DNA from: Polymorphobacter fuscus | GTDB taxonomy: Bacteria > Pseudomonadota > Alphaproteobacteria > Sphingomonadales > Sphingomonadaceae | Reading direction: 5' to 3' | DNA length: 64,000 nucleotides | Assembly (NCBI RefSeq): GCF_011927825.1 | Contig: NZ_JAATJI010000001.1 | Coordinates: forward strand, 2,462,001-2,526,000 | Shown: positions 1-9,500 of the stretch, piece after piece | Layout of the letters: the number at the start of each line of letters is the position of its first letter | Numbering within the stretch: position 1 is the first letter of the stretch | Program-made: the position numbers and the translations under genes | The notes under the pieces: generated by a model | Seen by the model: only the letters and a program-made list of their open reading frames with translations | Databases searched by the model: none | Told to the model about the DNA's origin: nothing

Positions 1-972
1 ACGATATTTCGGCGCGCCGGCGTTGGTGACAAAATACAGCGAGGTGCCGATATTGCCGACGAAGCGCCAGTCGTCGGTCCGCTTGGCGATCAGCGTGAAC
101 AGCGCGAAATCGGGGTCGGTGACGTCCTTGACGCGGACTTCATAAGTGTCGTCGGAGCCGGTGCTCGACCGGATCACCAGCCAATGGCCATCGGCGCTGG
201 TTTCGGCAATATTGTAATAACCGCGGTTTTCGGGCGACGCATAAACCAGCGTGTCGGCATCCTGCGGCGTGCCGACCTTGTGGAAGTAGACGCTGTGATC
301 GTAGACGGCGGAGACGAAATCCTTGCCCCTGGGCGTCGCCGGATGGCGCGAATAGTAAAAGCCGCTGCTGTCGGCGTTCCAGGCGATCCCCGAAAACTTC
401 ACCCAGTCGAGATCGTCGGACATCACCTTGCCCGAATCGACGTCGAGCAGCTTGATCGTCCGCCAGTCGGTGCCGCCGTCCTGCACGGCATAGGCGATGC
501 GCTTGCCATCGGGTGACGCCGACCATTCGGCCAGCGCCGTCGCCCCGTCCTTCGACCACATATTGGGGTCGATCAGCACGCGCGATGCCCCCGTCCCATC
601 GTCGAGCATCAGCACCGCCTGGTTCTGCAGCCCCGAATTGCGGCGAAAGAACAACCGGTCGCCGCGTGCCTCGGGCAGGGTGATCCGTTCATAGTCGAAC
701 AACTGGGTCAACCGCGCCTTCAGGGCATCGCGGCCGGGCAATGTCGCCAGATACGCCTGGGTGACGCGATTTTCCGCCGCCACCCAGTCGGCCACCGGCT
801 TTTGCGTCCGCACATCGCCTTCCAGCCAGCGATAGGGGTCGGCAACGGTGACGCCGTGCAGCACATCGGTCTGCGGAACCGTGGCGGTCACGGGATAGGC
901 CAGCGGAGCGGCAGGGCTGGCGTCAGGCATCGACAGGATCAACGCGGCGGCGGCGATGGCACGGAATGACAT
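1..972 (-). CDS. Prolyl oligopeptidase family S9A, N-terminal part (cut by window edge)
   Basis: This frame is open from ATG at 972 to the left edge without a stop, so only the first 324 codons are visible. The product starts with a hydrophobic signal-like stretch (about residues 3-22) and then shows the hallmark opening of S9A prolyl oligopeptidases: VLHGVTVADPYRWLE followed by a seven-bladed propeller-type sequence (AEWSASPDGKRIAYA, VKFSGIAWNADSSGFYYSR). The serine-protease domain with its Ser-Asp-His triad lies outside the window. The family cleaves short proline-containing peptides; a signal peptide suggests a periplasmic location. It lies 84 bp downstream of the MscS gene on the same strand. 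Family assignment is firm; peptidase activity cannot be judged from this fragment. Confidence 0.88.
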   Translation of the reverse strand, partial: MSFRAIAAAALILSMPDASPAAPLAYPVTATVPQTDVLHGVTVADPYRWLEGDVRTQKPVADWVAAENRVTQAYLATLPGRDALKARLTQLFDYERITLPEARGDRLFFRRNSGLQNQAVLMLDDGTGASRVLIDPNMWSKDGATALAEWSASPDGKRIAYAVQDGGTDWRTIKLLDVDSGKVMSDDLDWVKFSGIAWNADSSGFYYSRHPATPRGKDFVSAVYDHSVYFHKVGTPQDADTLVYASPENRGYYNIAETSADGHWLVIRSSTGSDDTYEVRVKDVTDPDFALFTLIAKRTDDWRFVGNIGTSLYFVTNAGAPKYR

Positions 973-1056
973 GAAACTCCTGAACGGCTTGGTCCCTGGC
1001 GGGTCGGCCCACAGGTTCTGGCACAGGTGGCCCGGCCTGCCAACAATCCGTGCCCG

Positions 1057-1956
1057 TCAGGTCGACGCTGGCGGGGGCGCCGCTGGTCGTGTCTTGTTCA
1101 CCGCTTCGGCGATGGCATCCAGGTCGTGGTCCAGGATGACCAGCTGGTCGCGCTCGACCGTGAAGGGGGGTGGGAAGCCGGCGGCGCCGAAGGTCGCCGC
1201 GATCAGCCGGTTGGTGTCGAAGGTGACCTGCCAATAATCCCGCGTGTGGCAATAGGGGCGCACTGCCAGCACCGTGCCGCGCTCGTTGAAGTCGATGATC
1301 TCCACATCAGGGGCCGGGTCGGCCATGACATTGGCGATGCCGGCCAGCGCCGGTTTCAGCCGGGCGATGGCGTCCAGTGGATCGACCCCGAATGCCAGCT
1401 GCGCGGTGCGGTCGACACGGCGGTAGCTGTGCGTCGAAAAATTCTTGATCGTGTCGCTTGAAACCTTGCCGTTGCCAACGATCGTCTGGACATTGTCGGG
1501 GCTGGTGATGACGGTGTTGAACAGGCCGATTTCGGTCACCGTGCCTTCGATTCCGGCGGCAATGACATAGTCACCGACCTTGTAGGGGCGGAAGATGATC
1601 AGGAACGCCCCGGCCGCGAAATTGCCGAGCAGCCCCGACCAGGCGGCGCCGACGGCGAGACCGACACCGGCGAGCAGCGCCGCAAAGCTCGTCGTCTGCA
1701 TCCCGAAATAGCCCAGGATGGCGACAACGAGAACGATGTTGAGGACAACACCCAATATGTTGGCGAGATAGCGTTGCAGCGTCGGATCGAAATTGCGCGC
1801 CGTCAGCACGCGCGACATGACATTGACCGCAAAGCTGATCAGCCAGCGCCCGACCATGTAGAGCACGATGGCGCCGACGATCTTGAGCCCGATCGCGGTG
1901 ATGAACGGCAAGACCGTCGCCGACCAGATGCTGACTTCGCTCACCGTTGTTTCCAT
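1057..1956 (-). CDS. Small-conductance mechanosensitive channel, MscS family
   Basis: The 299-residue protein has the size of E. coli MscS. Three hydrophobic helices occupy about residues 10-40, 62-85 and 90-125. The third is the pore-lining helix, rich in Gly/Ala (FAALLAGVGLAVGAAWSGLL, then GNFAAGAFLIIFRPYKVGDYV), which is the MscS signature. The beta domain follows (GTVTEIGLFNTVITSPDN). It sits in the inner membrane and opens on hypo-osmotic shock. The C-terminus ends in a Pro/Ala-rich tail. It is transcribed away from ahcY, and the peptidase gene follows on the same strand. Confidence 0.92.
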   Translation of the reverse strand: METTVSEVSIWSATVLPFITAIGLKIVGAIVLYMVGRWLISFAVNVMSRVLTARNFDPTLQRYLANILGVVLNIVLVVAILGYFGMQTTSFAALLAGVGLAVGAAWSGLLGNFAAGAFLIIFRPYKVGDYVIAAGIEGTVTEIGLFNTVITSPDNVQTIVGNGKVSSDTIKNFSTHSYRRVDRTAQLAFGVDPLDAIARLKPALAGIANVMADPAPDVEIIDFNERGTVLAVRPYCHTRDYWQVTFDTNRLIAATFGAAGFPPPFTVERDQLVILDHDLDAIAEAVNKTRPAAPPPAST

Positions 1957-2055
1957 GGCTCACTCCCCCGAATCGCCGCGGATAAGGTGAAAGCCTAAGC
2001 TCGTTTCGGCCATGGTGTATAGATCGCTGGCAGCCGCGCTGCAGCGCCCACATCA

Positions 2056-2073
2056 TATAAAGATATCTTTATA
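2056..2073. promoter_or_regulatory. Perfect 18-bp palindrome upstream of ahcY, candidate SahR-type operator
   Basis: TATAAAGATATCTTTATA is a perfect palindrome in an otherwise GC-rich region. It lies in the divergent gap between the MscS gene and ahcY, 77 bp before the chosen ahcY start. The ArsR-family regulator SahR controls ahcY and methionine-cycle genes in several Proteobacteria through AT-rich palindromes. Matching this site to SahR is inference from position and symmetry. Confidence 0.55.
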
Positions 2074-2149
2074 CTTGCCCTGAAGGCGGGTCGCGCCTAT
2101 GTCGCGGGGCAACGTCCGAACACCGGATCCGAACAGCAGGAATTGTGCC

Positions 2150-3559
2150 GTGGCAACCCAAGTGAAGTCCGACCTTACCGATTATGTCATCGCCGATATC
2201 GGCCTTGCCGGCTTTGGTCGCCGCGAAATCCAGATCGCCGAAACCGAAATGCCGGGCCTGATGGCGCTGCGCGACGAATTCGGCGCGTCGCAGCCCTTGA
2301 AGGGCGCGCGCATCACCGGGTCGCTGCACATGACCATCCAGACCGCGGTGCTGATCGAAACACTGACCGCGCTGGGTGCCGATGTCCGCTGGGCGACGTG
2401 CAACATCTTTTCGACCCAGGATCATGCCGCCGCCGCCATCGCCGCCGCCGGCGTGCCGGTGTTCGCCATCAAGGGCGAAAGCCTTGCCGATTATTGGGAT
2501 TATGTCGGCCGCATCTTCGATTGGGGTGACCAGACCGCCAATATCATCCTCGACGATGGCGGCGACGCCACCATGTTCGCGCTGTGGGGCGCCAAGCTCG
2601 AAGCCGGCGCCACGCTCGGCGAGCCGGAGAACGAGGAAGAAGTCGAATTCCAGCGCGCGCTCAAGGCCTTCATCAAGGCGCGCCCCGGCTATCTGACCGA
2701 AACTGTCAAGAATTTGAAGGGCGTGTCGGAAGAAACCACCACCGGTGTCCACCGCCTCTATGAAATCGCCAAGAAGGGCGAGCTGCCGTTCCCGGCGATC
2801 AACGTCAACGACAGCGTCACCAAGTCGAAATTCGACAATCTGTATGGCTGCAAGGAATCGCTCGTCGACGCCATCCGCCGCGCCACCGATGTCATGCTCG
2901 CCGGCAAGGTCGCCTGCGTCGCCGGCTTCGGCGATGTCGGCAAGGGTTCGGCGCAGTCGCTGCGCAACGGCGGCGCCCGCGTCATGGTCACCGAAATCGA
3001 TCCGATCTGCGCGCTGCAGGCGGCGATGGAAGGCTTTGAAGTCGTCACCATGGAAGAAGCGGTGACCCGCGCCGACATCTTCTGCACCGCCACCGGCAAC
3101 GCCGATGTCATCACCGCCGAGCACATGAAGGCTATGAAGCCCAACGCCATCGTCTGCAACATCGGCCACTTCGACAGCGAGATCCAGATCGCCGCCCTGT
3201 CGAACTATAAATGGACCGAAGTGAAGCCGGGCACCGACATCGTCGAATTCCCCGAAGGCAACCAGATCATCGTCCTTGCCAAGGGCCGCCTGGTCAACCT
3301 CGGTTGCGCCACCGGCCACCCGTCGTTCGTCATGTCGGCCAGCTTCACCAACCAGGTGCTGGCGCAGATCGAGCTGTGGACCAAGGCGGACGAATACAAG
3401 AACGAAGTCTATGTCCTGCCCAAGCACCTCGACGAAAAGGTCGCGATGCTTCACCTCGAAAAGCTCGGCGTGAAGCTGACCAAGTTGACCGACAAGCAGG
3501 CCGGCTACATCGGCGTTTCGACCAGCGGCCCCTTCAAGCCGGATCATTACCGCTACTGA
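2150..3559 (+). CDS. ahcY: Adenosylhomocysteinase
   Basis: S-adenosylhomocysteine hydrolase reversibly splits SAH to adenosine and homocysteine, removing the product inhibitor of methyltransferases. The frame opens at 2099, but the family N-terminus ([17 protein letters not shown], then [12 protein letters not shown]) begins just after a GTG at 2150 that has an AGCAGG ribosome site about nine bases upstream, giving 469 residues, normal for this family. The NAD-binding [14 protein letters not shown] motif, the substrate-site [13 protein letters not shown] segment and the conserved C-terminus ending KPDHYRY are all present. The longer start at 2099 cannot be excluded. A perfect palindrome upstream suggests control by the SAM-cycle state. 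Confidence 0.97.
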   Translation: MATQVKSDLTDYVIADIGLAGFGRREIQIAETEMPGLMALRDEFGASQPLKGARITGSLHMTIQTAVLIETLTALGADVRWATCNIFSTQDHAAAAIAAAGVPVFAIKGESLADYWDYVGRIFDWGDQTANIILDDGGDATMFALWGAKLEAGATLGEPENEEEVEFQRALKAFIKARPGYLTETVKNLKGVSEETTTGVHRLYEIAKKGELPFPAINVNDSVTKSKFDNLYGCKESLVDAIRRATDVMLAGKVACVAGFGDVGKGSAQSLRNGGARVMVTEIDPICALQAAMEGFEVVTMEEAVTRADIFCTATGNADVITAEHMKAMKPNAIVCNIGHFDSEIQIAALSNYKWTEVKPGTDIVEFPEGNQIIVLAKGRLVNLGCATGHPSFVMSASFTNQVLAQIELWTKADEYKNEVYVLPKHLDEKVAMLHLEKLGVKLTKLTDKQAGYIGVSTSGPFKPDHYRY

Positions 3560-3564
3560 TACAG

Positions 3565-3605
3565 CGACCGTGCTTGCACGCAACTTGCGCGTGCAAGCAC
3601 GGTCG
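3565..3605. promoter_or_regulatory. 17-bp perfect inverted repeat between ahcY and vapB
   Basis: Arms 3565-3581 and 3589-3605 are exact reverse complements around a 7-base loop AACTTGC. It starts six bases after the ahcY stop and ends 14 bases before the vapB ATG. There is no T-run after the stem, so it is a poor intrinsic terminator. Its position just before a toxin-antitoxin operon fits a VapB/VapBC autoregulatory operator. It may serve both roles. Confidence 0.6.
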
Positions 3606-3619
3606 AGTAGACTGCCGCC

Positions 3620-3889
3620 ATGCAGCCCCGCCGCGCCCAGCAGCCGATCACCATTCGCTCCGACCGCGCCGCGTCGCGGTTGGCAGCCCTGACCCGCGAC
3701 GGCCGCAGCCAGGCCCAGGTGATCGAGGAGGCGCTGGAGGCAATGCCGTTGCCGACCCTGCCCGATGAGCGAGCCGATCGGGTGGCGCGTATCAATGCCA
3801 TCCTCGACCAGCTGCGCGAGCGCACCGATATCCCGACGATGGCGGAATTCGACGCGCGCGAATATGACGAAGGCGGCAATCCGCGTTGA
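3620..3889 (+). CDS. vapB: VapB-type antitoxin (Rv0623/PSK family)
   Basis: The 89-residue protein has the layout of type II antitoxins: an N-terminal DNA-binding part (ITIRSDRAASRLAALTRDGRSQAQVIEEALE) and a charged C-terminal tail (DIPTMAEFDAREYDEGG) that would occupy the toxin active site. It neutralises the VapC toxin encoded by the next gene and normally represses its own operon. The vapC start overlaps its stop by four bases (TTGA), so the two are translationally coupled. A 17-bp perfect inverted repeat ends 14 bases before the start and is a plausible operator. Symbol given by family, not by orthology to a named locus. Confidence 0.85.
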   Translation: MQPRRAQQPITIRSDRAASRLAALTRDGRSQAQVIEEALEAMPLPTLPDERADRVARINAILDQLRERTDIPTMAEFDAREYDEGGNPR

Positions 3890-4299
3890 CGGTCAGGCTC
3901 ATCGTCGACACTTCGGCACTGGTGGCGATCATCAAGGCCGAAGATGGCGACGCCATGATGCAGGCAGCACTGGTGGATGAACCGGCCGGCTTGCCGGCGC
4001 CGGCATTTGTCGAATTGAACCGCGTCATGGCAACCATCGGCAACCGCCCCGATGCAAGGGTTCAGGCACTGGTCGAGGCATTCGGCCTCCAGATTCTCCC
4101 TTTCGGCCCGGAAGATGCCGCGGCTGCCGTCGTTGCCAACGAAGTCTTCGGTTCGGGCAACGGCCGCGCGGGCCCGCTCAACATGCTCGACCTGATGGTC
4201 TATGGCGTCGCCCGCGCCACCGGACTTCCCATCCTGTGTACCGGCAAGGACTTTGCCGCCACCGACGCCGACCTCCACCCCGCCAGCCGGCGCTTCTGA
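3886..4299 (+). CDS. vapC: VapC-type PIN-domain ribonuclease toxin
   Basis: The 137-residue protein is a PIN domain of normal length. The first catalytic acidic residue lies in LIVDTSALVAIIKAE, the second in VELNRVMATIG, and the third in LNMLDLMVYGVARATGLPILCTGKDFAATD. VapC toxins are Mg-dependent RNases, often cutting tRNA or rRNA, held inactive by VapB. The start is a TTG overlapping the vapB stop. Its own stop TGA shares one base with the ATG of tsaE (TGATG), which ties an essential tRNA-modification gene translationally to the toxin. Confidence 0.88.
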   Translation: MTVRLIVDTSALVAIIKAEDGDAMMQAALVDEPAGLPAPAFVELNRVMATIGNRPDARVQALVEAFGLQILPFGPEDAAAAVVANEVFGSGNGRAGPLNMLDLMVYGVARATGLPILCTGKDFAATDADLHPASRRF

Positions 4300-4745
4300 T
4301 GCGCATCGCCGACGAAGCCGCCCTGGCCGGCCTTGCCGCTACGCTGGCGGCAGTGCTGCGCCCGGGCGACATCATCGCCCTGTCCGGCGATCTCGGCGCC
4401 GGCAAGACGACATTTGCCCGGGCGCTGATCGCCGCGCTCGGCTGGCCCGGCGAAGTCCCGTCGCCGACCTATACTCTCGTCCAGAGCTATGATCCCCCCG
4501 ACGTCCGCGTGCCCGTCTGGCACGTCGACCTTTACCGGCTCGACAGCCCGGACGATGCCGAGGCGCTCGGCCTGTTCGAAACCGATGCGGCGCTGGTCAT
4601 CGAATGGCCGGAACGGCTTGGTGACCGCCTGCCGCGCGAGGCGCTTCGCCTGACGATTTCGGGTAGCGGCGACGCGCCAAGGCACTTGACTTCGATCGTT
4701 CCCAAGGCTTGGGAAGGCCGGTGGCCGCAGCTTTTCAAACCATGA
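4299..4745 (+). CDS. tsaE: tRNA t6A biosynthesis ATPase TsaE
   Basis: TsaE is the P-loop ATPase of the TsaBDE complex that makes N6-threonylcarbamoyladenosine at position 37 of ANN-decoding tRNAs. The 148-residue protein has the Walker A motif GDLGAGKTTFARAL near residue 30, then SPTYTLVQSY, the conserved VWHVDLYRLDS and VIEWPERLGDRLP, all typical. ATG 4299 is chosen because the frame upstream lies inside vapC and has no family similarity. It overlaps the vapC stop by one base and the amgK start by four (ATGA), forming the head of a tight operon. Confidence 0.93.
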   Translation: MRIADEAALAGLAATLAAVLRPGDIIALSGDLGAGKTTFARALIAALGWPGEVPSPTYTLVQSYDPPDVRVPVWHVDLYRLDSPDDAEALGLFETDAALVIEWPERLGDRLPREALRLTISGSGDAPRHLTSIVPKAWEGRWPQLFKP

Positions 4746-5728
4746 TTCCGCCAGCCGCCGCGCCGGCCTTTCTCGCGCGCCACGGCTGGGGCGGCGCCCG
4801 CATTGCGCCGCTGGCCGGCGACGCCTCGTTTCGCCGCTATTTTCGCATTCACGGCGTTGACAGCACCGCGGTGCTGATGGACGCGCCGCCGGACAAGGAG
4901 GATTCGCGTCCCTTCCTTGCCATCGGCAAACAGCTCGATTCGCTGGGGTTTTCGGCGCCGCAGCCGCTGGCTGTCGATCTCGATGCGGGGCTGATCCTGC
5001 TCGAGGACTTTGGCGACGACCGCGTCGGCCCGGCGCTGGCACGCGATCCTTCGCTGGAACACGCGGTCTATGCCGCGGCCGTCGATATCCTCGCCGCGCT
5101 CCACGACCACCCCGCCGGCGATGTGCCGCCCTATGCCGAGTCCGAGCTGCTGCGCGAGGCGCGGCTGTTCCCGGACTGGTATCTGCCCGCTGTCGGCGTG
5201 GCGGAAGCGCCGGGCTATGACGCCGCCTGGGCGCCCCTGTGGCCCGCCGTCCTCGCTGGCCCGCGGGTGCTGACGCTGCGCGATTATCACGCCGACAATC
5301 TGATGATCATCGACCGCCCAGGACTGCGCGGGCTCGGCCTGCTCGATTTCCAGGACGCGCTCGCCGGCCATCCGGCCTATGATCTCGTCTCGCTTCTCCA
5401 GGACGTCCGTCGCATCGTCTCGCCGGATGTCGAGGCAGCGATGCTCGACCGCTATATCGCGGCGCGGGGTCAAAGCGCGGCGGGTATCGATGCGCCCGCA
5501 TTCCGCACGGCCTATGACATTCTCGGCGCCCAGCGGAATATCAAGATCCTCGGCGTTTTCACCCGGCTTTACGTGCGTGACGGCAAGGCCGCCTATGCCG
5601 CCTATCACCCGCGGCTGTGGGAACTCGTCACCCGCAACCTCGAACGTCCGGCGCTTGCCGGTGTCGCCGCCTGGTTCGCCGCCAGCGTGCCGGCGGCTGC
5701 CCGCTTCGGCGTCAGGGTGGCCGCATGA
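4742..5728 (+). CDS. amgK: N-acetylmuramate/N-acetylglucosamine kinase AmgK
   Basis: The 328-residue protein is an aminoglycoside-phosphotransferase-fold kinase. It shows LAGDASFRRYFRI at the N-terminus, the catalytic loop LRDYHADNLMII near residue 180, and the Mg-binding LGLLDFQDALAGHPAYDLVSL. In bacteria that recycle peptidoglycan by the AmgK-MurU route, the anomeric kinase makes MurNAc-1-phosphate for MurU, bypassing the fosfomycin-sensitive MurA/MurB steps. The overlapping downstream gene is the matching MurU. ATG 4742 overlaps the tsaE stop; the longer frame starting at 4709 lies inside tsaE and is less likely. Confidence 0.9.
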   Translation: MIPPAAAPAFLARHGWGGARIAPLAGDASFRRYFRIHGVDSTAVLMDAPPDKEDSRPFLAIGKQLDSLGFSAPQPLAVDLDAGLILLEDFGDDRVGPALARDPSLEHAVYAAAVDILAALHDHPAGDVPPYAESELLREARLFPDWYLPAVGVAEAPGYDAAWAPLWPAVLAGPRVLTLRDYHADNLMIIDRPGLRGLGLLDFQDALAGHPAYDLVSLLQDVRRIVSPDVEAAMLDRYIAARGQSAAGIDAPAFRTAYDILGAQRNIKILGVFTRLYVRDGKAAYAAYHPRLWELVTRNLERPALAGVAAWFAASVPAAARFGVRVAA

Positions 5729-6501
5729 CGCCGCGCAGCCGCGCCCCGCTCGCCATCCGCCCGCACATCGCCGTCGACATGCCGCAATCGGCGATGGTGC
5801 TGGCGGCGGGCCTTGGCAAGCGCATGCGCCCGCTCACCGCCACCCGCCCCAAGCCGCTGGTGGAAGTCGCCGGCCGCACCCTGCTCGACCGCGCTCTCGA
5901 TCGCGTCGAAAAGGCCGGCATCGCCACGGCCATCGTCAACGCCCATTATTTCGCCGACCAGATCGATGCCGCCGTGGCCGCCCGGCGCCAGGAAAATCCC
6001 GGCCCGCTCGCCATCCGTGTGTCGGATGAACGCGGCCAGCTGCTGGAAACCGGCGGCGGCATCACCAAGGCCCTGCCGCTGATCGATGCCGATCCCTTTT
6101 TCGTCATCAACGCCGACAATATGTGGATCGATGGTTCCACCGACACGCTGCGCCTGCTGGCGCAGCGCTGGAACCCCGACATGATGGACGCGCTGCTGTT
6201 GCTGGTGCCGCTGGCGCGCGCGTCGGGCTATGAAGGCCGCGGCGATTTTCACCTCGATCCCAATGGCGTGGTGACTCCGCGCGGCGAGTTCCGCATCGCG
6301 CCCTTCGTCTATTCGGGCATCCAGCTGATTTCCAAGCAGCTGTTCGATGGCGAACCCGTCGAGCCCTTTTCGATGTGGCGCGCCTGGAACAAGGCGTTCG
6401 CCACCGGCCGGATCTATGGCGCCGTTCACCAGGGCCTGTGGTTCCATGTCGGCACGCCGGCGAGTGTCGGCGAAACCGAAACCCTGCTTGCCACCGCCTG
6501 A
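5725..6501 (+). CDS. murU: N-acetylmuramate-1-phosphate uridylyltransferase MurU
   Basis: This is a 258-residue nucleotidyltransferase with the sugar-nucleotide signature AMVLAAGLGKRMRPLTATRPKPLVEV in two overlapping blocks near residues 22-47, the metal-site region FVINADNMW, and no C-terminal acyltransferase, as expected for MurU rather than GlmU. It converts MurNAc-1-phosphate and UTP to UDP-MurNAc in cell-wall recycling. Its ATG overlaps the amgK stop (ATGA), and the gene pair is a known functional unit. The N-terminal 20 residues before the fold are slightly longer than usual. Confidence 0.9.
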   Translation: MTPRSRAPLAIRPHIAVDMPQSAMVLAAGLGKRMRPLTATRPKPLVEVAGRTLLDRALDRVEKAGIATAIVNAHYFADQIDAAVAARRQENPGPLAIRVSDERGQLLETGGGITKALPLIDADPFFVINADNMWIDGSTDTLRLLAQRWNPDMMDALLLLVPLARASGYEGRGDFHLDPNGVVTPRGEFRIAPFVYSGIQLISKQLFDGEPVEPFSMWRAWNKAFATGRIYGAVHQGLWFHVGTPASVGETETLLATA

Positions 6502-6523
6502 CGCTCTCGCTGGTGGATCGGGG

Positions 6524-9500
6524 GTGTCGGCCGGGCACCGCCTGTTCACCATCGCGCCGCACGTCGCCTTTGTCGACGCGCTGGCGCTCGGCCTTGTCGC
6601 GCGTGCCGGGGGCGACGCGCTGGCGCTCGCCAACACCCAGGTCCTGCTGCCCAACCGCCGCGCTGTCCGCACGCTGACCGATGCCTTTGTCCGCCATTCG
6701 GGCGGCGGGCTGCTGCTGCCGCGGCTGACGCCGGTGGGCGACATCGGCGATGACAGTTTCGACCGCTTTGCCAGCGGCGATTCGGTGCTGCCTCCGGCGG
6801 TGCCGCTGCTGCAGCGCCGGCTGGAACTCGCCCGGCTGGTGCGCCAGTTGCCGGCCGGGCGCGACGCCGGGCGCAGCGCGGTGGAGGCCTTGCGCCTCGG
6901 CGATGCGCTGGGGGCGACGCTCGACGCGCTGCTCGCTGCCGAAATCGCGCCCGATCATCTAAAGACCGTGCTCGCCGATACCGACCTCGCCAGCCATTGG
7001 CAGGCGACCCTGGCCTTCCTCGACCTTGTCATCACCCATTGGCCGGCCGCGCGCGACGCCGCCGGCGGCAGCGATGGCGGCACGCGCACCGGCGCGCTGA
7101 TCGATGCGATGCTCGCCCGCTGGCGCAGCGTGCCGCCTCCCGGCCTTGTCGTCGCCGCCGGCATCACCGGCAGTTCGCCGCCGATCGTCCGCCTGCTCGC
7201 CGGCGTGCTCGCGCTGCCGCAAGGCCTCGTCGTGCTGCCGGGGCTGGATACCGACATGTCGGACGCCGGCTGCGCCCGCTGGGCTGCCATTGCCTGCCGC
7301 GCCGCCGACCTCGATCTCCTGGGCCGCGATGCCGAGGAACATCCGCAATATGCGCTGAAGGCGCTGCTGGCGCGGCTGCGCCGCGATCGCGACGACGTCG
7401 CCGACTGGGGCGTCACGACCGATTTCGACGGCCCCGCCGGGCGTACCCCGCGCGTCCAGGCCGCGATGGCACCCGCCGACGCCGCCGACGGCTGGCACAG
7501 CGGCATCACCGATGCAGGGGGTGCGTTTGCCGGCGTCACCACTGTGGAAGCCGCAACCCCCGCCGAAGAAGCCCAGGTCATCGCGCTGGCGCTGCGCCGC
7601 GCGCTGGAAACGCCCGGGCAGCGCGCCGCACTGGTGACGCCCGATCGCCAACTGGCACGGCGGGTCGCGGCGCATTGCCGACGCTGGGGGCTCGACATCG
7701 ACGATTCGGCCGGCACGCCGCTGCGCCTCACCCCGCCGGGCACGCTGGCGCTGGCGCTGGTGGAGGCCATGGCGCAGGGCTTTGCGCCGGTAGCGTTGCT
7801 GGCCGTCCTCAAACACCCGCTCGTCGCCGCCGGCGACGACCGCGGCGCCTGGCTGGCGCAGGTGCGGCGGCTCGATCGCACCCTGCGCGGCGTGCGGCCG
7901 CCACCGGGGCTGGAGATGGTGGGGGAGGCCGTCGATGCCTTTGTCGCCGACCGCCGCCGCCGGCTGCGGCGCGAAAATGCCGAAGCCACCGCGATTGCCG
8001 CCGCCGAAGCCGCCGATGTCGCGCTCATTGCCTGGTGGCGCACCGCCGCGGTGGCGCTGGAACCGCTGGCCGGCGTCGCCGATGCCCGCCCCGGCCTGAC
8101 GCTGCCCGACCTTGCCGCGGCGTTGCGCGACGCCGGCGGTGCCCTTGCCGGCGAAAAATTGTGGAGCGGCATCGCCGGTCGGGCGCTCGCCGATCTCGTC
8201 GATCGCCTGGAACTGCACGGCGCCAGTTTCGGCGCGTTCGATACCAGCGAGGCGCCGGCGCTGGTCGCAGCGCTGCTCGACGGCGCCGTCCGCCCGGCCT
8301 GGGGCGGCCATCCGCGCATCGCCATTCTGGGCCCGCTGGAGGCCCAGCTGCAGCGCACCGACCTGATGATTCTCGGCGGCCTCAACGAAGGCACCTGGCC
8401 CGGCCGCCCGGCGCCCGATCCGTGGCTGGCCCCCGCCATTCGCACCCGCCTCGGCCTTGCCGGGCTGGCGCGTGACATCGGCCTGGCGGCGCATGACTTC
8501 GTCTCCGGGCTCGGCGCCCCGCAGGTGCTGCTGACCCGGTCGCGGCGCGATGCCAGCGCACCGCTGGTGCCCTCGCGCTTCTGGCTGCGGCTGCAGGCGT
8601 TCACCGGCGGACTGGCGCCGGACTCGGAACTGCTGGCGCTTGCTCGCCGGCTCGATGGCCAGGGCCAGCCCGAACCGGTGCCGCCGCCGCGCCCGGCGCC
8701 ACCCGCCGCGCGCCGCCCGCAGACCCTGTACGTCACCGATGTCGACACGCTGATCGCCGATCCCTTCGCCTTCTACGCCCGCGCCATGCTCGGGCTGCGC
8801 CCGCTCGATCCGCTCGACCAGGACCCGACGGCAGCGACGCGCGGCACCCGCATCCACGAGGTGATGGAAGACTGGATCGGCAGCGGCGGCGGCAGCCTCG
8901 ATCGGCTCGACCAGCTCACCGAAGCCATGCTGCTGGCGGAAGGCCGCCAATTCCCGCTGCTGCGCGCGCTCTGGGCGCCGCGCGCCCGCCGGGCGCTGCG
9001 CTGGGCCGGCGAACAGGTCCACGCGCGGGAGGCGGACGGCTGGCATCCGCTGGCGGCCGAAGCCGGCGGGGCGCTGACGCTGGCCAATGGCATCATCGTC
9101 CAGGGCCGCGCCGACCGCGTCGATCGCGATGGCGAAGGCCGGCTGGCGATCATCGACTACAAGACCGGCAAGGCGCCATCGCCGCGCCGGGTCCGCGAAC
9201 ATGCCGCCAACCAGCTGACCCTGCTGATGGCGATGGCCATGACCGGGCAGCTGCGCACCCGCGCCGGCGGCGTGCCGCGCGGCCTGCCGCACGCCATCGC
9301 CTATTGGGAAATGGGGGGCGGCAAGCCACCGGGCGAAATCGTCGACGCGCTGAAGGGCAAGCCGCCGATCGACCTTGCCGACCATATCGACGCGGCGCTG
9401 GCGGTCATCGTCGGTGTCACCGATGCCTATCTGCTGGGCACCGCGCCCTTTCGCGCCGATCTCAACCCCAATCTTGCCTGGGGCGACTACAACCATCTGT

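Noticed and set aside
1957..2149. SAH or SAM riboswitch upstream of ahcY
   Set aside because: No convincing aptamer pairing was found by eye; a DNA palindrome explains regulation more simply.
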